DNA from: Thiohalobacter sp. IOR34 | GTDB taxonomy: Bacteria; Pseudomonadota; Gammaproteobacteria; Thiohalobacterales; Thiohalobacteraceae | Reading direction: 5' to 3' | Length of the DNA stretch: 64,000 nt | NCBI RefSeq assembly: GCF_030406045.1 | Contig: NZ_CP128988.1 | Span: 1,213,438 to 1,277,437, forward strand | Shown: in pieces, positions 26,795 through 40,272 of the stretch | Layout: each line of letters opens with the position of its first letter | How positions within the stretch are numbered: the first letter of the stretch is position 1 | The notes under the pieces: generated by a model | Seen by the model: only the letters and a program-made list of their open reading frames with translations | Told to the model about the DNA's origin: nothing | Databases searched by the model: none | Program-made: the position numbers and the translations under genes

Positions 26795-29700
26795 ATGCCG
26801 GTGTCCTTCGTCCATCTCCGCCTCCACAGCGAATACTCCCTGGTCGACGGCCTGGTGCGCATCAAGCCACTGGTCCGCGCCGTGGGCGAGGCGGAGATGC
26901 CGGCGGTGGCGATCACCGACCAGTGCAACCTGTTCGCCATGGTCAAGTTCTACCGGGCGGCCATGGCGGCTGGCATCAAGCCCATCGTCGGCGTCGATGC
27001 CTGGATCGGCAATCCCCAGGATCCCGCCCAGCCGAGCCGACTGGTGCTGCTCTGTCAGGACCGCCGCGGTTATCTGAATCTCTCCGAACTGATCTCGCGC
27101 AGCTACACCGAGGGCCAGCACCGCGGCCTGCCGATCATCGACCGGCGCTGGCTGGAGGGCTTGAGCGACGGCTTGATCGCCCTCTCCGGCGGACGCGAGG
27201 GCGACATCGGCCAGGAACTGCTCGCCGGGCGGGAGGCGGAGGCCCGGCAGCGACTTGCCGGCTGGCAGCGCCTGTTCCCCGGCCGCTTCTATCTGGAGCT
27301 GCAGCGCACCGGTCGCAGTGACGAGGAGGACTATCTGCACGCCGCGGTGGGACTGGCGGCGGCCGAGGGGGTGCCGGTGGTGGCCACCAACGACGTGCGC
27401 TTCCTCGGCCGCGAGGACTTCGAGGCCCACGAGGTGCGGGTCTGCATCCACGATGGCCGCACCCTGGACGACCCGCGCCGGCCGCGCTTGTACAGCGAGC
27501 AGCAGTATCTGAAGACCCCGGAGGAGATGGCCGAGCTGTTCGCCGACATTCCCGAGGCGCTGGAGAACACGGTCGAGATCGCCCGCCGCTGCAACCTGGA
27601 ACTGACCCTGGGCAAGAATTTCCTGCCGGATTTTCCCATCCCGGACGGCCTCACCGAGGCGGAGTATTTCCGGCAGCTGGCGCGTGAGGGGCTGGAGAAG
27701 CGGCTCGACCGGCTGTTCGACCGCAACGCGCCGGACTTCGCCGAACGGCGCCGGCCCTACGACGAACGGCTGGAGACCGAGCTGGAGGTCATCATCCAGA
27801 TGGGCTTCCCCGGCTACTTCCTGATCGTCGCCGACTTCATCCAGTGGGCCAAGGCCAACGGCGTGCCGGTGGGGCCGGGGCGCGGCTCCGGCGCCGGTTC
27901 GCTGGTCGCCTATGCCCTGACCATCACCGACCTCGATCCTATCGCCTACGATCTGCTGTTCGAGCGCTTCCTCAATCCGGAGCGCGTGTCCATGCCCGAT
28001 TTCGACGTCGACTTCTGCATGGAGGGCCGCGACCGGGTGATCGACTACGTGGCCCGGAAGTACGGCCGCGAAAAGGTGTCGCAGATCATTACCTACGGCT
28101 CCATGGCGGCCAAGGCGGTGGTGCGTGACGTCGGCCGCGTGCTCGGCCATCCCTACGGTTTCGTCGACCGCATCGCCAAGCTGATCCCCTTCGAGATCGG
28201 CATGACCCTGGACAAGGCGCTGGAGCAGGAGGAGGCGCTGCGCGAGGTCTACGAACAGGAGGAGGACGTGCAGGCGGTGATCGACATGGCGCGCAAGCTG
28301 GAGGGCCTGTCGCGCAACGCCGGCAAGCATGCCGGCGGCGTGGTCATCGCCCCCTCCAAGCTCACCGACTTCACGCCGCTGTACTGCGAGCAGGGCGGCG
28401 CCAACCTGGTCAGCCAGTTCGACAAGGACGACGTCGAGGCGGTCGGCCTGGTCAAGTTCGACTTCCTCGGCCTGCGCACCCTGACCATCATCGACTGGGC
28501 GCTGAGGACCATCAACCGCCAGGGCGCGGAGCCGGTCGACATCGAATCCATCCCGCTCGACGACCCGGCCGCCTTCGAGCTGCTCAAGGGCTGCAGGACC
28601 ACCGCCGTGTTCCAGCTCGAATCCAGCGGCATGAAGGATCTGATCCGCCGCCTGCAGCCCGATACCTTCGAGGACATCGTCGCCCTGGTGGCGCTGTTCC
28701 GCCCCGGTCCGCTGCAGTCCGGCATGGTGGACGACTTCATCGCCCGCAAGCACGGCCGGCAGAAGGTCGAATATCCCCACCCGGACCTGGAACCCATCCT
28801 CAAGCCGACCTATGGCGTCATCCTCTACCAGGAACAGGTGATGCAGATCGCCCAGGTGCTGGCCGGCTACACCCTCGGCGGGGCCGACATGCTGCGCCGT
28901 GCGATGGGCAAGAAGAAGCCGGAGGAGATGGCCAAGCAGCGAGCGATCTTCACCAAGGGTGCCCTGGAACGCGGGGTGGACGAGAAGACCGCCACCTACA
29001 TCTTCGACCTGATGGAGAAGTTCGCTGGCTACGGCTTCAACAAGTCGCACTCGGCGGCCTATGCCCTGGTGTCCTACCAGACCGCCTGGCTCAAGGCCCA
29101 CCATCCGGCGGCCTTCATGGCCGCGGTGCTGTCGGCGGACATGGACAACACCGACAAGGTGGTCACCCTGATCGACGAATGCCGCGACATGAAGCTCGAG
29201 GTGGTGGCGCCGGACATCAACCGCTCCCACTACCAGTTCACGGTGGAGGGCGAGGACACCGTGGTCTACGGCCTGGGTGCCATCAAGGGCGTGGGCGAGG
29301 CGGCCATCGAGGGCATGCTTGCCGAGCGGGAGGCCGGTGGTTCCTTCGCCGACCTGTTCGACTTCTGTTGCCGGGTCGATCTGCGCAAGCTCAACCGGCG
29401 GGTGCTGGAGGCCCTGATCCGTGCCGGCGCCTTCGACCAGACCGGCATGAATCGCGCCAGCCTGATGGCCAATCTGCCCAAGGCGCTGAAGCTGGCCGAG
29501 CAGCACGAGCGCGACCGGGGCATGGGGCAGAACGATCTGTTCGGTTCGTCCGATGCGGCGGCCACGGTAGCGGTCGCCGTGGAACGCAGCGAACTGCCGG
29601 AGTGGGACGAGGAAACCCGACTCAACGGTGAGAAGGAGACCCTCGGCCTCTACCTCACCGGACATCCCATCGCCCGCTACGAGGCGGAACTGGCGCAGAT

Positions 29701-30277
29701 CGTCAGCGGCCGGATCGCCGACCTGACCAGCGGGGCCGGGGAGGGCGGGGGGCGCGGCGGCGAGCGCAGTGTGGTGGTGGCCGGCCTGGTGATCGGCCTG
29801 CGGGTGCGCAATACCCGCCGCGGGCGCATGGCCTTCGTCACCCTCGACGACCGCAGCGCGCGGCTGGAGATGCGGGTCTTTTCCGAGACCTTCGAGCGCT
29901 ATCGCCAGCTCTTGTCCAGGGACCGGGTGCTGGTGGTGCGCGGCACCCTGGGGCTGGACGACTATTCCGGTGGTTTCCAGCTCACCGCCGACGAGATCTA
30001 CGACATCACCCAGGCGCGTGAGGTCTTCGCCCGTGGCCTGCTGATCCGGGTCGACGCCGCTCAGGCGGGCAACGGTTTCATGCAGCACCTGGCCGAGACC
30101 CTGCAACCCTACCGGGAGGGCGGCTGCCCGGTCTGGCTGGACTACCGCAACGAGGTCGCCCGCGCCCGGCTCGCCCTGGGCGACGAATGGCGGGTCCGCC
30201 CCGAGGACGAACTCCTGCATCGGCTGCACGAACTGGCGGGCCCGGAGCGGGTGCAGCTCCAGTACCGGGAGGGGTAG
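26795..30277 (+). CDS. dnaE: DNA polymerase III alpha subunit
   Basis: A 1160-residue replicative polymerase. The N-terminal PHP domain begins [15 protein letters not shown]. The catalytic aspartates are in MPDFDVDF (Asp402, Asp404). [14 protein letters not shown] and [11 protein letters not shown] belong to the palm and fingers. The C-terminal third contains an OB-fold ([18 protein letters not shown]) and the tau-binding tail. Length matches E. coli DnaE (1160). The start is ATG 26795. An equally long open frame on the opposite strand is only a codon-composition shadow. Confidence 0.98.
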   Translation: MPVSFVHLRLHSEYSLVDGLVRIKPLVRAVGEAEMPAVAITDQCNLFAMVKFYRAAMAAGIKPIVGVDAWIGNPQDPAQPSRLVLLCQDRRGYLNLSELISRSYTEGQHRGLPIIDRRWLEGLSDGLIALSGGREGDIGQELLAGREAEARQRLAGWQRLFPGRFYLELQRTGRSDEEDYLHAAVGLAAAEGVPVVATNDVRFLGREDFEAHEVRVCIHDGRTLDDPRRPRLYSEQQYLKTPEEMAELFADIPEALENTVEIARRCNLELTLGKNFLPDFPIPDGLTEAEYFRQLAREGLEKRLDRLFDRNAPDFAERRRPYDERLETELEVIIQMGFPGYFLIVADFIQWAKANGVPVGPGRGSGAGSLVAYALTITDLDPIAYDLLFERFLNPERVSMPDFDVDFCMEGRDRVIDYVARKYGREKVSQIITYGSMAAKAVVRDVGRVLGHPYGFVDRIAKLIPFEIGMTLDKALEQEEALREVYEQEEDVQAVIDMARKLEGLSRNAGKHAGGVVIAPSKLTDFTPLYCEQGGANLVSQFDKDDVEAVGLVKFDFLGLRTLTIIDWALRTINRQGAEPVDIESIPLDDPAAFELLKGCRTTAVFQLESSGMKDLIRRLQPDTFEDIVALVALFRPGPLQSGMVDDFIARKHGRQKVEYPHPDLEPILKPTYGVILYQEQVMQIAQVLAGYTLGGADMLRRAMGKKKPEEMAKQRAIFTKGALERGVDEKTATYIFDLMEKFAGYGFNKSHSAAYALVSYQTAWLKAHHPAAFMAAVLSADMDNTDKVVTLIDECRDMKLEVVAPDINRSHYQFTVEGEDTVVYGLGAIKGVGEAAIEGMLAEREAGGSFADLFDFCCRVDLRKLNRRVLEALIRAGAFDQTGMNRASLMANLPKALKLAEQHERDRGMGQNDLFGSSDAAATVAVAVERSELPEWDEETRLNGEKETLGLYLTGHPIARYEAELAQIVSGRIADLTSGAGEGGGRGGERSVVVAGLVIGLRVRNTRRGRMAFVTLDDRSARLEMRVFSETFERYRQLLSRDRVLVVRGTLGLDDYSGGFQLTADEIYDITQAREVFARGLLIRVDAAQAGNGFMQHLAETLQPYREGGCPVWLDYRNEVARARLALGDEWRVRPEDELLHRLHELAGPERVQLQYREG

Positions 30278-30294
30278 GGGACTGCTCCACGGCC

Positions 30295-31206
30295 ATGCTC
30301 GTTACCCTGCTCCAGATGTTTGCCCTGATCGGCGCCGGTCTGCTCTGGGCCTGGTTCAACCCGGCGCGGCTGGACGCCACCCACATCCGCCGGGTGATCA
30401 CCGACCTGGTCTATTTCCTGTTTCTGCCGGCGCTGGTGCTCAAGGTGCTCTGGCTGGCGCCGCTCGGTGCGGATTCGCTGCACATCGCCGCCGTGGCCGC
30501 AGCGGGCGTGCTCGGCATGCTGGGCGCCGGTCTGCTGCTCTGCCGCCTGTGCCGGGTGCAGCGGCCGGTGGCCGGGGCGGTGCTGCTCGCCTCGGCCTTC
30601 CCCAATGCCACCTATCTCGGCTACCCGCTGCTGATCAGCCTCTATGGCGAGCGGGGCGGAACGGTGGCGATCCAGTACGACCTGTTTGCCTGCACCCCGT
30701 TGCTGCTGTCGGTGGGGATCCTGCTCGCGGCCCGCTACGGCGACAGGGGCGAGCGTCCCCATCCCCTGTGGATGCTGGTCCGGGTGCCGCCGATCTGGGC
30801 GGCGCTGGCCGCCGTGGCCTTCAACCTGAGCGACCTCCCGGCACCGGAGTGGCTCATCGGCCTGCTCGGCATGATGGGCTCGGCGGTGGTGCCGCTGATG
30901 CTGATCGCCGTCGGCCTGGCCCTGGTGCGGGGGTTCGCCGAGCTGAGCCATGCCGGCAGCATCCTGCCGGTGGTGGTGCTCAAGCTGGCGTTGCAGCCGC
31001 TGCTGGTGTGGGGCATGGCCCTGTTGCTGGGGATGACGGGTGAGTTGCGCACCGCCGTGGTCCTGGAGGCCGCCATGCCCAGCATGGTGCTGGGCATCGT
31101 GCTTTGCGACCGCTACGGCCTCAACACCGGCATCTATGCGGCGGCCGTGACACTCACCACGCTGCTCAGCATCCTGACCCTGCCGCTCTGGTACGGCTGG
31201 GCCTGA
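30295..31206 (+). CDS. AEC-family auxin efflux carrier-like transporter
   Basis: A 303-residue membrane protein with about ten hydrophobic segments in two halves of five, as in the AEC family. Typical features are the N-terminal [30 protein letters not shown] (the NxxxxGxP motif) and [15 protein letters not shown] near the end. Family members move small organic anions or amino acids; the substrate here is not predictable. The start is ATG 30295, 17 bp after dnaE. It interrupts the common dnaE-accA adjacency. Confidence 0.85.
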   Translation: MLVTLLQMFALIGAGLLWAWFNPARLDATHIRRVITDLVYFLFLPALVLKVLWLAPLGADSLHIAAVAAAGVLGMLGAGLLLCRLCRVQRPVAGAVLLASAFPNATYLGYPLLISLYGERGGTVAIQYDLFACTPLLLSVGILLAARYGDRGERPHPLWMLVRVPPIWAALAAVAFNLSDLPAPEWLIGLLGMMGSAVVPLMLIAVGLALVRGFAELSHAGSILPVVVLKLALQPLLVWGMALLLGMTGELRTAVVLEAAMPSMVLGIVLCDRYGLNTGIYAAAVTLTTLLSILTLPLWYGWA

Positions 31207-31289
31207 GCGGTCGGTGGCCAGGGCTGTGTAACTTTGGCAGGAAACCGGTAAAATCCACCGATCCTGCAGCAATCCGACGCGACCCGACC

Positions 31290-32252
31290 ATGAACCTCAA
31301 TTTTCTGGATTTTGAACAGCCGATTGCCGAACTCGAGGCCAAGATCGAGGAGCTGCGCTATGTCGGCGACGATGCCGAGATCAACATCAGCGAGGAGATC
31401 GGCCGGCTGCAGGAGAAGAGCCGCAGTCTCACCGAGTCGATCTTCTCCAAACTCACGCCCTGGCAGGTCTCGCAGCTCGCCCGCCACCCCCAGCGGCCCT
31501 ACACCCTGGACTACATCGAGCGGATCTTCACCGATTTCGAGCAGCTGCACGGTGACCGGGCCTTCGCCGACGATCCCGCCATCGTCGGCGGTGTGGCCCG
31601 GCTGGAAGGGCAGCCGGTGATGATCATCGGCCAGCAGAAGGGGCGCGACACCAAGGAGAAGCTGACCCGCAACTTCGGCATGCCCCGGCCCGAGGGTTAC
31701 CGCAAGGCCCTGCGGCTGATGGAGCTGGCCGAGCGTTTCCGGCTGCCGCTGTTCACCTTCATCGACACGCCCGGTGCCTATCCCGGCATCGATGCCGAGG
31801 AGCGCGGCCAGAGCGAGGCCATCGCCCGCAACCTGCAGGTCATGTGCGGTCTGCGCATCCCGGTGATCTGCACCGTGATCGGTGAGGGCGGTTCCGGCGG
31901 TGCCCTGGCCATCGGTGTCGGCGACCGCCTGCTGATGCTGCAGTACAGCACCTATTCGGTGATCTCGCCCGAGGGCTGCGCCTCCATCTTGTGGAAGAGC
32001 GCGGAGAAGGCGGCCGATGCCGCCGAGGCGCTGGGTATCACCTCCAGCCGGCTGAAGGATCTGGGACTGATCGACGACATCGTCGAGGAGCCGCTGGGCG
32101 GGGCACATCGCGATCCCGCGCTGATGGCCGAGCGGCTCAAGCAGAAGCTGCTCACCGAACTCGAGACCCTCAAGGCGGTGCCGGTCGACCAGTTGCTCGA
32201 TTCCCGCCACCGGCGGCTGATGGGCTACGGGGAGTTCAGCGTCAAGTCCTGA
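31290..32252 (+). CDS. accA: Acetyl-CoA carboxylase carboxyltransferase subunit alpha
   Basis: A 320-residue subunit that with AccD transfers CO2 from biotin to acetyl-CoA. The N-terminal helical arm is [18 protein letters not shown]; the crotonase-like core has [29 protein letters not shown] and the oxyanion segment [15 protein letters not shown]. The start is ATG 31290; the frame open upstream belongs to the 3' part of the transporter region. Confidence 0.97.
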   Translation: MNLNFLDFEQPIAELEAKIEELRYVGDDAEINISEEIGRLQEKSRSLTESIFSKLTPWQVSQLARHPQRPYTLDYIERIFTDFEQLHGDRAFADDPAIVGGVARLEGQPVMIIGQQKGRDTKEKLTRNFGMPRPEGYRKALRLMELAERFRLPLFTFIDTPGAYPGIDAEERGQSEAIARNLQVMCGLRIPVICTVIGEGGSGGALAIGVGDRLLMLQYSTYSVISPEGCASILWKSAEKAADAAEALGITSSRLKDLGLIDDIVEEPLGGAHRDPALMAERLKQKLLTELETLKAVPVDQLLDSRHRRLMGYGEFSVKS

Positions 32253-32278
32253 CCGCGTGGCAGGGGGGGCGTTGAGGG

Positions 32279-32340
32279 TAAGAAGCCAGAATTCAGAAGC
32301 CAGAATTCAGAAGCTAGAAGCCAGAAGCTAGAAGCTAGAA
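32279..32340. repeat. Imperfect minisatellite of GAAGC/CAGAATT units
   Basis: Alternating units of the type AGAAGCCAGAATTC and AGAAGCTAGAAGC repeat about six times. A related inverted segment, TTCTGAATTCTGGATTCTTC, is at about 32659-32678, so the stretch 32279-32680 is bounded by inverted copies. The sequence between them has no gene I can support; it holds a single REP unit and a motif with repeated ACCCACGAA. Confidence 0.6.
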
Positions 32341-32344
32341 GTGT

Positions 32345-32369
32345 GTAGGAGCGGCCTCCAGGCCGCGAT
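32345..32369 (-). repeat. Single REP-type unit (copy 3)
   Basis: One unit of the 25-bp palindrome (GTAGGAGCGGCCTCCAGGCC and onward to GCGAT), identical to the right-hand half of the pair at 6911-6978. No partner is nearby. Confidence 0.8.
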
Positions 32370-32714
32370 GTTCGCGGATCTCCCGCTGAATGCGCGTGGA
32401 ACAGCACGCCCCGGAGATCGCGGAGGACGTCGGAGGCGGCAAACGGCTTTCCTCTGTGGCTTCTGTGGTTCAGGCCAGCGGTATCGGTTTGCCGCAAGAG
32501 CCGGATGGCCACGGAACCCACGAAACCCACGAAAAATCCTTTCATCCTTTTCGTGCCTTCCCAGGCTATGAAGAGCGGGCGGAAACCGGCGTCGCTGGCC
32601 GCCCTACGTCTGAGAGGCACGAAAAGCGCACGCTATCCGGGATCCAGCAGGAATCTCATTCTGAATTCTGGATTCTTCCCCCTGATTTCCGTAGCCATGG
32701 CACAGCGGGGTTAA

Positions 32715-32959
32715 CCCGGATATTGCACCAAGGCGGCCCCTATGATCGGAGTGCAGGCTGGTATACAAGGCCAGGAGGCTCGCAAATAGGCCCTCGTGGC
32801 GGGGTACACTTTGTGCCTATTCGATGTCAGGCCGACTCTGGCTGCGCATCTTGGGTGATCCTCCTCAAGCCATGGCAACGGCTATGACTTTTCGGACGAT
32901 CACCCAAGCTGCCTTGCCAGCCTCGCCCTGAGCATCGAATCCTTGGTGCAATATCCGGG
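32715..32959 (+). mobile_element. MITE-like element, family 1, copy C
   Basis: A 245-bp element with perfect 19-bp ends CCCGGATATTGCACCAAGG, flanked by TTAA on both sides (32711-32714 and 32960-32963). The central hairpin has a perfect ten-base stem TTGGGTGATC (32851-32860) / GATCACCCAA (32898-32907). It lies 13 bp before the tilS start. Confidence 0.9.
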
Positions 32960-32972
32960 TTAAAATGGCCCC

Positions 32973-34334
32973 ATGGATTTCTTCCCCGATGAATTGCCCG
33001 CCAGGCTGCAGGCGCTCTGTCCGGAGGCCGGGGGCTTCTGGGTGGCGTTCAGTGGTGGCCTGGATTCGCGGGTGCTGCTGCAGGCCCTGGCATCGGTTCG
33101 CGAGCGGTTGCCCGCGGCCCCTGGTGCGGTGCATGTCGAGCATGGCCTGCAGCCGGAGGCGGCGGCCTGGGCAGAGGACTGCCGGGCCTTCTGTGCCAGC
33201 GCAGACATCCCCTTCGTCCATCTGCAGGTCGATGCCCGGGCCGCTGCTGGCGAGAGCCCGGAGGCGGCGGCCCGAAGCGCCCGCTACCGGGCGCTGGCCG
33301 ACTGGTTGCCGCCGGGTCATGCCCTGCTGACCGCGCACCATCAGGACGACCAGGCCGAGACCCTCATGCTGCAGCTGCTGCGCGGGGCGGGGCCGCGCGG
33401 CCTGGCGGCCATGCCGGCCCGCAGCCCCTTTGCCCGCGGCTGGCTGTTGCGGCCGCTGCTGGAAAGTGGTCGCGAGGACCTGCGTCGCTACGCGGCGACG
33501 GTCGGTCTGCGCTGGATCGAGGATCCCAGCAACCGGGACCGGCGCTATGACCGCAATCTGCTCCGTCACGAGATCCTGCCGCGACTGCAGCAGCGCTGGC
33601 CGGCGACTGCGGCCGTGCTGTCACGGGTGGCGGCGCACCAGGCCGAGGCCGCCGGTCTGCTCGACGAGCTGGCCGCGCTGGATGCCGCCGCGGCTGCGGG
33701 GGCGGAAGCGGGCACCCTCTCGGTGGCCGCGCTGCGCGCCCTGAGGTCGCCACGGCGGCGCAACCTGCTGCGTTACTGGCTGCGCGGGCACGGTCTGCCG
33801 CTGCCGAGCAGTGCGGTGCTGGCACGCATCGAGCGCGATGGCCTGGTCGAGCGGGCCGATGCCGAACCCTGCATCCGCTGGCCCGGCGGCGAGGTGCGCC
33901 GCTACCGCGATGCGCTCCATGCCCTCGAACCCCTGCCGCCGCCGGAGGCGTCCGAGCGGGAGTGGGCAGCCGAGACGCCGCTGGCGCTGGCCGGTGGCCT
34001 CCTGCATGCGCGTCCGGTAAGCGGCCGGGGGCTGGCGAGGCGGGCCCTGGCCGACGGCCCCTTGCGGATCCGGCTGCGGCAGGGCGGTGAACGCCTGCGC
34101 CCGGCGGGCCGGACCCATCAGCGGCCGCTGAAGCATCTGTTGCAGGAGGCGGGGGTGCCGCCCTGGGAACGGGCGCGGCTGCCGCTTCTGTACCGCGGTG
34201 ACGAGCTGCTGGCGGTGGCCGGCCTCTGGGTGGCGGAGGGCTGGCAGGCGGCGGCCGGCGAGAGCGGTCTCTGGCTCGAGTGGAGCCGTCTGCCGGGACG
34301 CTCTGCGGGCAGCTCCCAGATTGTGTGCGACTGA
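32973..34334 (+). CDS. tilS: tRNA(Ile)-lysidine synthetase
   Basis: A 453-residue enzyme that turns C34 of the minor tRNA-Ile into lysidine so that it reads AUA. The PP-loop is AFSGGLDSRVLL (SGGLDS at 27-32). AHHQDDQAETLMLQLLRGAG, WIEDPSNRD and RYDRNLLRHEILP are family signatures. The C-terminal domain includes LRQGGERLRPAGR and PPWERARLPLLY. The start is ATG 32973, just right of MITE copy C; no clear ribosome site is visible between the element end and the start. Confidence 0.95.
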   Translation: MDFFPDELPARLQALCPEAGGFWVAFSGGLDSRVLLQALASVRERLPAAPGAVHVEHGLQPEAAAWAEDCRAFCASADIPFVHLQVDARAAAGESPEAAARSARYRALADWLPPGHALLTAHHQDDQAETLMLQLLRGAGPRGLAAMPARSPFARGWLLRPLLESGREDLRRYAATVGLRWIEDPSNRDRRYDRNLLRHEILPRLQQRWPATAAVLSRVAAHQAEAAGLLDELAALDAAAAAGAEAGTLSVAALRALRSPRRRNLLRYWLRGHGLPLPSSAVLARIERDGLVERADAEPCIRWPGGEVRRYRDALHALEPLPPPEASEREWAAETPLALAGGLLHARPVSGRGLARRALADGPLRIRLRQGGERLRPAGRTHQRPLKHLLQEAGVPPWERARLPLLYRGDELLAVAGLWVAEGWQAAAGESGLWLEWSRLPGRSAGSSQIVCD

Positions 34335-34422
34335 CCCTTCTGGTATCGTTTCCTCCCGTCCCGAGCACAGACGCCGTCGTTGTCTGCCTGCGCTCTGTCC
34401 CTGTTCCTCCGAACCTGTTTGA

Positions 34423-36081
<1,659 letters not shown>

Positions 36082-36124
36082 GCCCTGCGGTAGCCGCCAC
36101 GGCCCTGACGAGACTGAATTGACC

Positions 36125-36961
36125 ATGCAACTCTGTGGCTTCCAGGTCGGTATCGACCACCCCCTGTTCCTGATCGCCGGTCCCTGCGTGATCGAGAGCG
36201 AGCAACTGGCGCTCGACACTGCCGGTGAGCTGAAGGCGATGACCGAACGTCTCGGTATCCCCTTCATCTACAAGTCCTCCTTCGACAAGGCCAACCGTTC
36301 CTCGACCGCCAGTTTCCGCGGACCCGGTCTGGAGGAGGGGTTGCGCATCCTGCAGAAGGTCAAGGAACAGATCCAGGTGCCGGTGCTGACCGACGTGCAC
36401 GAGGATACGCCGCTGGCCGAGGTGGCCGCGGTGGTGGACGTGCTGCAGACCCCGGCCTTCCTCTGCCGCCAGACCAATTTCATCCAGAACGTCGCCCGCC
36501 AGGGGCTGCCGGTGAACATCAAGAAGGGCCAGTTCCTCGCCCCCTGGGACATGCAGAACGTGGTCGACAAGGCGCGCGAGGCCGGCAACGAGCGGATCAT
36601 GGTCTGCGAGCGCGGCGTCTCCTTCGGCTACAACACCCTGATCTCCGACATGCGCGGCCTGGCGATCATGCGCAGGACCGGTTGCCCGGTGGTGTTCGAC
36701 GCCACCCACTCGGTGCAGCAGCCGGGCGGGCAGGGCACCCGCTCCGGCGGTCAGCGCGAGTTCGTTCCGGTGCTGGCCCGCGCCGCTGTGGCGGCCGGTG
36801 TCGCGGGGGTCTTCATGGAGACCCACCCGGATCCGGACCAGGCCCTGTCGGACGGCCCCAACGCCTGGCCGCTGGGGAAGATGGCGGAACTGCTGGAGAC
36901 CCTGAAGATCATCGACCAGGCGGTCAAGCAGCAGGGCTTTGCCGAGGCGGCGTACTTGTGA
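36125..36961 (+). CDS. kdsA: 3-Deoxy-D-manno-octulosonate 8-phosphate synthase
   Basis: A 278-residue enzyme condensing arabinose 5-phosphate with phosphoenolpyruvate to Kdo8P, the precursor of the lipopolysaccharide core sugar. Signatures: [43 protein letters not shown] and [15 protein letters not shown] choose ATG 36125 (MQLCGFQVG); a TTG two codons upstream is less likely. It supplies the same envelope pathway as lpxA-D upstream. Confidence 0.96.
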   Translation: MQLCGFQVGIDHPLFLIAGPCVIESEQLALDTAGELKAMTERLGIPFIYKSSFDKANRSSTASFRGPGLEEGLRILQKVKEQIQVPVLTDVHEDTPLAEVAAVVDVLQTPAFLCRQTNFIQNVARQGLPVNIKKGQFLAPWDMQNVVDKAREAGNERIMVCERGVSFGYNTLISDMRGLAIMRRTGCPVVFDATHSVQQPGGQGTRSGGQREFVPVLARAAVAAGVAGVFMETHPDPDQALSDGPNAWPLGKMAELLETLKIIDQAVKQQGFAEAAYL

Positions 36962-37028
36962 CCCGCATATCGCCAGCCGACGGCGAAGCGGGTTACAATG
37001 TCCGGATCTGATCCAGAGATAGAATTAA

Positions 37029-38351
<1,323 letters not shown>

Positions 38352-38484
38352 CAGTCCGTCCGGGGCGTGATGAAGCGTCTGCCAGCCCGGCACGGCGGCC
38401 TGCATGGTTCCTGCCATGCACCGCGGGCGATCCTGAAGACCGACCTGTCCGCCGGGGGGGGCGGCAAACTGGGCAGGCCCCTAG

Positions 38485-38731
38485 CCCGGATATTGCACCA
38501 AGGCGGCCTCAATGATCGGAATGCAGGTTTTGATATACAAGGTCGGGAGGCTCGTAAACGGGCCCTCGTGGCAGGGTACAGGTTGTGCCTGTTCGATTTC
38601 AGGACGCATCTGGCTGCGCATCCTGGCCGATCGCCCTTGAACCATAGCTACGGCTATGCTTCGGCGGGCGATCGAACAAACTGCTTGGCCAGCTTCGCCC
38701 TGAAACTCGAATCCTTCGCGCAATATCCGGG
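38485..38731 (+). mobile_element. MITE-like element, family 1, copy D
   Basis: A 247-bp element with ends CCCGGATATTGCACCAAGG and the right-end variant CCTTCGCGCAATATCCGGG. It is flanked by CTAG (38481-38484 and 38732-38735). It separates eno from ftsB, two genes that are usually adjacent. No gene is visible in the rest of the 38352-38747 spacer. Confidence 0.88.
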
Positions 38732-38747
38732 CTAGCGGGCACTGCGC

Positions 38748-39041
38748 ATGCGTATCTTCGGCGTGCTGCTGGTTCTCCTCTTCCTGCTCCTGCAGTACCA
38801 GCTCTGGGTCGGCGACGGCAGCCTGGCGGAGGTCTGGCGCCTGGGGCAGGCCGTGGAACGGCAGCGGGCCGAGAACCGGCAGCTGCGGGAACGCAACCAA
38901 GCGCTGGATGCCGAGGTCCGCGACCTCAAGCAGGGACTGGAGGCGGTCGAGGAGCGGGCGCGCACCGAACTCGGCATGATCCGGCGTGACGAGCTGTTCT
39001 ATCAGGTCGTGGAACCGGCGGCGGACGGGGGAGGGGACTGA
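38748..39041 (+). CDS. ftsB: Cell division protein FtsB
   Basis: A 97-residue single-pass protein: a short cytoplasmic start, a membrane segment FGVLLVLLFLLLQYQLWVG, then a coiled coil (about 30-65) and the conserved ARTELGMIRRDELFYQV. It forms the FtsQLB divisome complex. The start lies only 12 bp from the CTAG that ends MITE copy D, so any native upstream signal was displaced by that insertion. ispD follows after 3 bp. Confidence 0.95.
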   Translation: MRIFGVLLVLLFLLLQYQLWVGDGSLAEVWRLGQAVERQRAENRQLRERNQALDAEVRDLKQGLEAVEERARTELGMIRRDELFYQVVEPAADGGGD

Positions 39042-39044
39042 GCG

Positions 39045-39743
39045 ATGGCCAGATACTGGGCCATGGTGCCGGCGGCCGGGGTTGGGCGGCGCATGGCGGC
39101 CGACCGCCCCAAGCAATATCTTACCCTGGGCGATCGCACGGTGCTGGAGCATAGCCTGGATGCCCTTTATGCCTGTCGGCGGATCGCTGCCGTGGTGGTG
39201 GCCCGTGCCGACGATGATCCCTACTGGGACGGGTTGTCACTGAACTACGACCGGCCGCTGTGGCAGGCACCGGGCGGGGCCGAGCGCTGCGACTCGGTGC
39301 GCAACGGGCTGGCGGTGCTGGCCGAGCATGCCCATGACGACGACTGGGTGCTGGTGCACGACGCCGCCCGTCCCTGCCTGCGCCAGGAGGATCTGCAGAA
39401 GCTGATGGACAGCCTGCGCGATCATCCGGTCGGCGGTTTGCTGGCGGTGCCGGTGCGCGACACCATGAAGCAGGCGGATGCCGCCAACCAGGTCGCCCTG
39501 ACCCTCGATCGCAGCCAGCTCTGGCATGCGCTGACCCCGCAGATGTTCCGCTTCGATGCCCTGCGCGCGGCACTGGCGCGGGCCGAGGCCCGGGGCGAGG
39601 CGGTCACCGACGAGGCCTCGGCCATGGAGCTGGCCGGCGGTCATCCGCAGCTGGTGGAGGGCCATGCCGATAACATCAAGATCACGCGTCCGGAGGATCT
39701 GGCTTTGGCGGAATTCTATCTGCAGCGGCAGGGGCGGCTATGA
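39045..39743 (+). CDS. ispD: 2-C-Methyl-D-erythritol 4-phosphate cytidylyltransferase
   Basis: A 232-residue MEP-pathway enzyme. The CTP-binding loop is [18 protein letters not shown] at about 8-25, with [11 protein letters not shown] and [14 protein letters not shown] as further family marks. The start is ATG 39045. It overlaps ispF by four bases (ATGA), as usual; the two act at successive-but-one steps of isoprenoid precursor synthesis. Confidence 0.96.
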   Translation: MARYWAMVPAAGVGRRMAADRPKQYLTLGDRTVLEHSLDALYACRRIAAVVVARADDDPYWDGLSLNYDRPLWQAPGGAERCDSVRNGLAVLAEHAHDDDWVLVHDAARPCLRQEDLQKLMDSLRDHPVGGLLAVPVRDTMKQADAANQVALTLDRSQLWHALTPQMFRFDALRAALARAEARGEAVTDEASAMELAGGHPQLVEGHADNIKITRPEDLALAEFYLQRQGRL

Positions 39744-40219
39744 GAGTCGGTCAGGGGTTCGACGCGCACGCCTTCAAGGCAGGCGGGCGGCTGGTGCTGG
39801 GCGGGGTGGAAATCCCTTCCGAACGAAGCCTGGCCGCGCATTCCGACGGCGATGTCGTGCTGCATGCCCTGTGCGATGCCCTCCTTGGGGCGGCCGCGCT
39901 GGGTGATATCGGTCATCACTTTCCGGACAAGGATCCGCAGTTCAAGGGCATCGACAGCCGTGTCCTGCTGCGCCGGGTCGTCGGGCTGATCAGGGAGGAA
40001 GGATTTTCGGTCGGCAACGTCGATGTCACCATCGTCGCCGAGGCGCCGCGGCTCGCGCCCTACATCGAGGCCATGCGGGTTTATGTTGCCGAGGATCTGC
40101 TTGTGCCGGTCAACCGGGTCAGTATCAAGGCGACGACCACCGAACGCATGGGGTTCACCGGCCGTGGCGAGGGCATCGCGGCCCTCGCGGTGGCGTTGCT
40201 CAAAGAGGGGCCGGGCTAG
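39740..40219 (+). CDS. ispF: 2-C-Methyl-D-erythritol 2,4-cyclodiphosphate synthase
   Basis: A 159-residue trimeric zinc enzyme. The metal ligands Asp8 and His10 lie in GQGFDAHAF, with [20 protein letters not shown] and [12 protein letters not shown] following. [16 protein letters not shown] is the C-terminal signature. It is the last gene of the run begun at dnaE/accA, and its stop is the first part of a strong terminator hairpin. Confidence 0.97.
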   Translation: MRVGQGFDAHAFKAGGRLVLGGVEIPSERSLAAHSDGDVVLHALCDALLGAAALGDIGHHFPDKDPQFKGIDSRVLLRRVVGLIREEGFSVGNVDVTIVAEAPRLAPYIEAMRVYVAEDLLVPVNRVSIKATTTERMGFTGRGEGIAALAVALLKEGPG

Positions 40220-40257
40220 CACGAAAAAGGCCGGTCATCGACCGGCCTTTTTCGTGC
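40219..40257. terminator. Bidirectional intrinsic terminator between ispF and prx
   Basis: A perfect inverted repeat: GCACGAAAAAGGCCGGT, a TCATCG-type loop, then the complementary ACCGGCCTTTTTCGTGC. It has A and T runs on either side, so it can stop transcription from both convergent genes. Confidence 0.93.
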
Positions 40258-40272
40258 GACTGTCAAAGCGTC

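Noticed and set aside
26603-30229. Open frame of about 1200 codons antisense to dnaE
   Set aside because: It mirrors the dnaE frame in G+C-rich DNA. Its composition (His, Gly, Gln, Asp-rich) is a shadow of the coding strand, and it has no recognisable domain.
32715-32959. Short frames inside the MITE copies as genes
   Set aside because: No frame is kept across the six copies, none has a ribosome site, and indels differ between copies.
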